Virus record (IMG/VR): IMGVR_UViG_3300031957_002815
Span: 1 to 24,602 of that record
Strand: one strand, 5' to 3'
Origin: a virus
Length of the DNA stretch: 24,602 nucleotides
Positions within the stretch are counted from its first letter, which is position 1, and the number at the start of each line of letters is the position of its first letter. Position numbers and translations under genes: made by a program. This document shows, piece after piece, positions 22,270 through 24,602 of the stretch. The notes under the pieces were generated by a model. That model ran no database searches. It was given only the letters and a program-made list of their open reading frames with translations, and was not told the DNA's origin.

Positions 22270-22688
22270 TACTGATACTCACCGTCGCGGATCATTTCAG
22301 TAACTCTAATAGCGCGAGTGCCTACTTGCCGCGCCCACTTGCTATCCATGAACTCATCAGCTGCAATATCGAACTGTTCCCTGCTCATGGCAGTCAAAGC
22401 GTTTGTAAAACCACGCAGTTTGGTAAGACCAAGATTAAAACAAATATCGACCATCGCGTCGCGCCTAGCCTCATTTAGCCCACCGAACCAAAAATAAGTG
22501 TCTTGTAGCTCTTCTGTCACTCGCTTAATATCGTTCTCCAGAAGATAGTCTATCTCGTCATCAGACAATCCTAGGCCAGACTCTGAGATATTTCTGCCCA
22601 CGCCTATCGTTTCATAGCCAGCAGAACACAGGTAAACCTTTGATTTCACGCCCTCATGACGCTTAATCATTTCGACTAGCTTACTCAT
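22269..22688 (-). CDS. Endolysin, glycoside hydrolase family 24 (T4 lysozyme-like)
   Basis: 139 aa, close to a minimal GH24 domain, cutting the MurNAc-GlcNAc bond of peptidoglycan. E12 (in RHEG) corresponds to catalytic Glu11 of T4 lysozyme and T27 (YETIGVGRN) to Thr26. The third position, Asp20 in T4, is C21 here (VYLCSAGYETIG). Family members with Cys at this site are common, and the T4 D20C variant is reported active, so it is probably functional. FGGLNEARRDAMVDICFNLG and WARQVGTRAIRVTEM complete the fold. No signal peptide or SAR segment is seen, so release depends on the holin encoded just upstream. TAATG overlaps occur at both ends. Confidence 0.92.
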   Translation of the reverse strand: MSKLVEMIKRHEGVKSKVYLCSAGYETIGVGRNISESGLGLSDDEIDYLLENDIKRVTEELQDTYFWFGGLNEARRDAMVDICFNLGLTKLRGFTNALTAMSREQFDIAADEFMDSKWARQVGTRAIRVTEMIRDGEYQ

Positions 22689-23071
22689 TACTTTTCTCGC
22701 GCTACCTTGTTGACCTTCTCGTAACTACGCATCGCACCAAGCCCCAACATACCCATCATCACAGGAACTAAAAGCGTCGTATCCACTTCTGGCACTGCTA
22801 CCCATATACCTAATATGTTAACGATGATGGTGTTGTAGAGCAGGCCAAACGCACAGATCCATCCAATGCAGGGGCGCCATCCCCCGATAAACAACGAGCC
22901 TGTGGCGGCTTCTGCTTTGTTTATTTCTAGCTGAGCCAACATCGCTTCTTGCGAATGTTTTTCGCTCATGGTTGCTATCTCATGAGCGAGCTTTGCCTTT
23001 TGGTCTTTGTCTTCTATGAACTTATCTAGCAGTCCCGTTACTGGACCCACCAATGAAGCAACTATGCTCAT
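22688..23071 (-). CDS. Holin, three-TM type related to gene transfer agent holins
   Basis: 127 aa. The N-terminal 55 residues are amphipathic and charged (DKFIEDKDQKAKLAHEIATM); then GSLFIGGWRPCIGWICAFGLLYN and further hydrophobic runs (about 58-92 and 98-114) follow, ending MGMLGLGAMRSYEKVNKV. GGWRP..GW, the MLGLG motif and R-x-YEK are typical of the 'holin of 3 TMs, for gene-transfer release' family known from alphaproteobacteria. It should permeabilise the inner membrane to let the endolysin out, and its gene directly precedes the endolysin. The family is one reason to suspect an alphaproteobacterial host. Confidence 0.85.
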   Translation of the reverse strand: MSIVASLVGPVTGLLDKFIEDKDQKAKLAHEIATMSEKHSQEAMLAQLEINKAEAATGSLFIGGWRPCIGWICAFGLLYNTIIVNILGIWVAVPEVDTTLLVPVMMGMLGLGAMRSYEKVNKVAREK

Positions 23072-23412
23072 CTACCATTCCCTCTGTTTGACCACGCTTG
23101 CGCTCCAAAGAACGCTGCCAATATACCTGCGACTGACACAAAATAGACACTAGCCATATCGCCTAGAATACTTGCCGCCTGTACTAGACCAGCCCAACTA
23201 CTTACTACTACCAGGGAGGGGTACAAAAGCATGCCCCATAGAGCAAACCAACTCATACTGCGCTGAGCCTGCGCTCTTTCATTGCTGATCTTTAGTTCTT
23301 GTAGTTCCTTGCTAGTCTCTAGCTCGTCATCAGTAACAACACCATCACCATCAGTATCATACTGATTGTAATCTGATCCAGGCTCTAGTTTTTTTGCTGC
23401 CATGTCAGTCAT
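23068..23412 (-). CDS. EF-hand membrane protein in the lysis cassette (114 aa)
   Basis: ATGA overlap with the holin start. Residues 19-30 (DTDGDGVVTDDE) form a textbook EF-hand loop with Asp at positions 1, 3 and 5, Gly at 6, a hydrophobic residue at 8 and Glu at 12, so calcium binding is likely. A charged helix (ETSKELQELKISNERAQAQRS) leads to two hydrophobic spans (about 54-74 and 83-104). EF-hand plus two-TM proteins of this kind are, in my memory, common in marine phages but without an assigned role. Placed just before the holin, it may be an antiholin or second holin sensitive to calcium. A start at 23403 is also possible. Confidence 0.75.
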   Translation of the reverse strand: MTDMAAKKLEPGSDYNQYDTDGDGVVTDDELETSKELQELKISNERAQAQRSMSWFALWGMLLYPSLVVVSSWAGLVQAASILGDMASVYFVSVAGILAAFFGAQAWSNRGNGR

Positions 23413-23620
23413 AGAATGGTGTGTTTGGCGGTACTTTAACAGGGATACAATAGGCTGTAATGTTCTCTTGATTGTTCAAGCGCCTACCCTCTATCGGCTT
23501 AATAGTCCCTTGCTCTAGCCAATATGCAAATTGGTTGCATCTATGAATGTTGCGGAAGTGAAATCTGCCTGCGACTTGCTCGCCCTCGACCAGCATGACC
23601 AGCAGGAACGCCATAATCAT
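23405..23620 (-). CDS. Small hypothetical protein with hydrophobic N-terminus (71 aa)
   Basis: ATG 23618-23620 in an ATGA overlap with the upstream gene; a second ATG lies at 23614. The first 11 residues (MIMAFLLVMLV) are hydrophobic, too short for a confident membrane span, and are followed by a globular-looking stretch with histidines and two cysteines (RFHFRNIHRCNQFAYWLEQG ... AYCIPVKVPP). It could be a short signal-anchored protein. No family is recognised; the location between membrane proteins ties it to lysis or the envelope. Confidence 0.65.
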   Translation of the reverse strand: MIMAFLLVMLVEGEQVAGRFHFRNIHRCNQFAYWLEQGTIKPIEGRRLNNQENITAYCIPVKVPPNTPFYD

Positions 23621-24081
23621 CCGAAGGCTTTAAGAATCAAGACAAAGATCAAGACGGCGATGCCGCCGCCAATAATAAGAGTCGTGCCGCCAACAAGAAG
23701 TTGTTGAATAAGGATTTGTTTTTCGCGCTTACGTTTTGTCATTAGTCTCGCGTGTGCCCTCCTGTCTTGTTCCTGCTGCCTAATCGCCTGGTCATAATCC
23801 TCTAACAACTTAGGGTCTGCGACGAGGAGCAAATCTCTCAAATCTTTTTGGTATCGCTCTTGGTTCCTACGAAGCATCTGTAGCTTGAGAATGTCATTCT
23901 TTGAGAGCGCATTGAACGTCGAGCTTTTACGTTGTACCTCGAAGTTGTTAAGAGCTTCTCCGAAATCAGACACAAGAGCCATCGCTTGTTGCACGTTGGC
24001 TTTGCCTTCATTGACATTTTGAATCACCGAATTGATCTGCTGGAGAAGCATCCCGGCAGCTGCAACAGATTCGATAATCAC
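23617..24081 (-). CDS. Coiled-coil protein with C-terminal membrane anchor (154 aa)
   Basis: Starts at GTG 24079-24081 with GGGG upstream; there is no ATG nearby. Residues 1-125 are mainly helical and rich in Gln, Asn, Lys and Arg (QQINSVIQNVNEGKANVQQA; RRNQERYQKDLRDLL). A single strong hydrophobic span follows a basic cluster at about 128-151 (LLVGGTTLIIGGGIAVLIFVLIL). The topology, soluble helical body then C-terminal anchor, is the reverse of a normal i-spanin. It may be a tail-anchored cytoplasmic-side protein. Function unknown. Confidence 0.72.
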   Translation of the reverse strand: MIIESVAAAGMLLQQINSVIQNVNEGKANVQQAMALVSDFGEALNNFEVQRKSSTFNALSKNDILKLQMLRRNQERYQKDLRDLLLVADPKLLEDYDQAIRQQEQDRRAHARLMTKRKREKQILIQQLLVGGTTLIIGGGIAVLIFVLILKAFG

Positions 24082-24084
24082 GAT

Positions 24085-24273
24085 TTACCCCATGAAAAAC
24101 TGCGGCAATGCTGCCGCTGCAATCAATGCATACAGTCCGTAAATAAGATGTTCTAGGTGCTTAAACTTAGCAGAGCCTTCTGAAAGGCGCTCTTCAATAC
24201 GCTGGTAACGCAAGGCACACTCTCGCTCATGGGCGTTAACTTCATTTAATGCTTGTTCACCTTTGTCGCTCAT
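24085..24273 (-). CDS. Small membrane protein with coiled coil and one TM (62 aa)
   Basis: ATG 24271-24273, in an ATGA overlap with the upstream gene. Charged helical N-terminus (GEQALNEVNAHERECALRYQ) and one hydrophobic span near the C-terminus (43-60, LIYGLYALIAAAALPQFF). The pattern is like small holin-associated or accessory lysis proteins, and it heads a string of membrane proteins. No definite family. Confidence 0.65.
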   Translation of the reverse strand: MSDKGEQALNEVNAHERECALRYQRIEERLSEGSAKFKHLEHLIYGLYALIAAAALPQFFMG

Positions 24274-24473
24274 ACCGATATATTCACTCTCTGAGTAGGC
24301 GCTAGTGGTTGCGCTTCTACCTTGTTGCCTTCTTTGGTGTACATAGTCGGTATGATTGTTTCAACCGCCTCGCGCACAGTCTCGCCTTCAGCACCCGTTT
24401 TCAGGCGCTCCTGCTTTTGTACCGCTATCTGCTTCCAACTGATCTGAGCAGTATCATTAATGCTTATGTCCAT
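24270..24473 (-). CDS. Small polar hypothetical protein (67 aa)
   Basis: ATG 24471-24473 is preferred: GAGG stands nine bases upstream, whereas the GTG at 24482 would have no spacing from it. The start overlaps the 3' end of the 2OG-Fe(II) oxygenase gene by 17 bases. The sequence is polar and mostly helical with a beta-like tail (IIPTMYTKEGNKVEAQPLAP). It is not recognised. Confidence 0.6.
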   Translation of the reverse strand: MDISINDTAQISWKQIAVQKQERLKTGAEGETVREAVETIIPTMYTKEGNKVEAQPLAPTQRVNISV

Positions 24474-24602
24474 CTTGCTCACCCTCGACAGGAAAACAAT
24501 TGATATTGGCGGCTACTGTCCTTCGCTCGCCTTCACCCTGAAACGGATACACCATATGCTGCATCCAACTAGGAAACATATATAGCCTACCTACTTGCGG
24601 CC
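24457..24602 (-). CDS. 2OG-Fe(II) oxygenase family protein, C-terminal fragment (5' part beyond window)
   Basis: An open frame enters from the right edge and ends at TAA 24457-24459. The visible 47 residues, from VGRLYMFPSWMQHMVYPF through GEGERRTVAANINCF, match the C-terminal end of putative 2-oxoglutarate/Fe(II)-dependent oxygenases: the His in MQHMVYP would be the distal iron ligand and the ERRTVAAN arginine would bind 2-oxoglutarate. Such enzymes are frequent in marine phages, substrate unknown. The upstream HxD pair is outside the window, so the assignment rests on the C-terminal pattern. The following small gene overlaps its end. Confidence 0.75.
   Translation of the reverse strand, partial: PQVGRLYMFPSWMQHMVYPFQGEGERRTVAANINCFPVEGEQDGHKH

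Noticed and set aside
24474-24482. GTG 24482 start for the 67-aa gene
   Set aside because: The GAGG ribosome site would abut the GTG with no spacing; ATG 24473 has proper spacing.
1-24602. CRISPR array, insertion sequence or integrase/attachment site
   Set aside because: No regularly spaced repeats, transposase or integrase motifs, or terminal inverted repeats were found; the only clear long repeat is the 45-bp pair.

Overview
The window looks like part of a marine tailed double-stranded DNA phage, most likely a short-tailed (podovirus-like) phage of a Gram-negative, perhaps alphaproteobacterial, host. The basis is gene content: a primase-polymerase/helicase, a Sak4-like recombinase with a DUF669-type single-strand binding protein, a DEAH helicase, a PD-(D/E)XK nuclease, a DUF1064 resolvase, an S74 chaperone-tipped virion protein, a GH24 endolysin and a holin of the type linked to gene transfer agents. 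Small basic virion-associated proteins resembling DUF5872 and DUF6321 families, and accessory enzymes (a PAPS-reductase-like protein and a 2OG-Fe(II) oxygenase), also fit marine phages. Host and family placement are inference. No terminase, portal, capsid, integrase or tRNA gene is visible, so the window is only part of a genome.

Layout. (1) Bases 1-3082, leftward: a 73-aa protein, a primase-polymerase/RepA-like helicase, a 100-aa orphan gene and a PAPS-reductase-like gene cut by the left edge. The orphan sits between two perfect 45-bp direct repeats of the helicase 3' end. (2) Bases 3083-3283: a divergent control region. (3) Bases 3284-9598, rightward: an unknown 139-aa protein, Sak4-like ATPase, DUF669 protein, a gap with one or two 31-aa micro-ORFs, two coiled-coil proteins, an acidic protein, an overlooked 58-aa ORF, the DEAH helicase and the nuclease. 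A hairpin just after the nuclease stop may end this unit. (4) Bases 9595-24602, leftward and tightly packed with many ATGA/TAATG overlaps. In transcription order: 2OG-Fe(II) oxygenase (cut by the right edge), small membrane proteins, an EF-hand membrane protein, holin, endolysin, a large stabilisation-like virion protein, three small basic proteins, an 'EGG'-motif protein, the S74 protein, a DUF6496-like protein, a 1381-aa probable internal virion protein and the DUF1064 resolvase.

Working together: regions 1 and 3 would copy and recombine the genome, with priming and unwinding on the left and annealing, strand exchange, unwinding and end resection on the right. Region 4 carries virion assembly and lysis. 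The features most worth a second look are the repeat-flanked gene insertion, the shared glycine-glycine peptide motifs running through unrelated virion genes, the micro-ORFs, and the dense group of small membrane proteins (one with a canonical calcium-binding loop) around the lysis genes.
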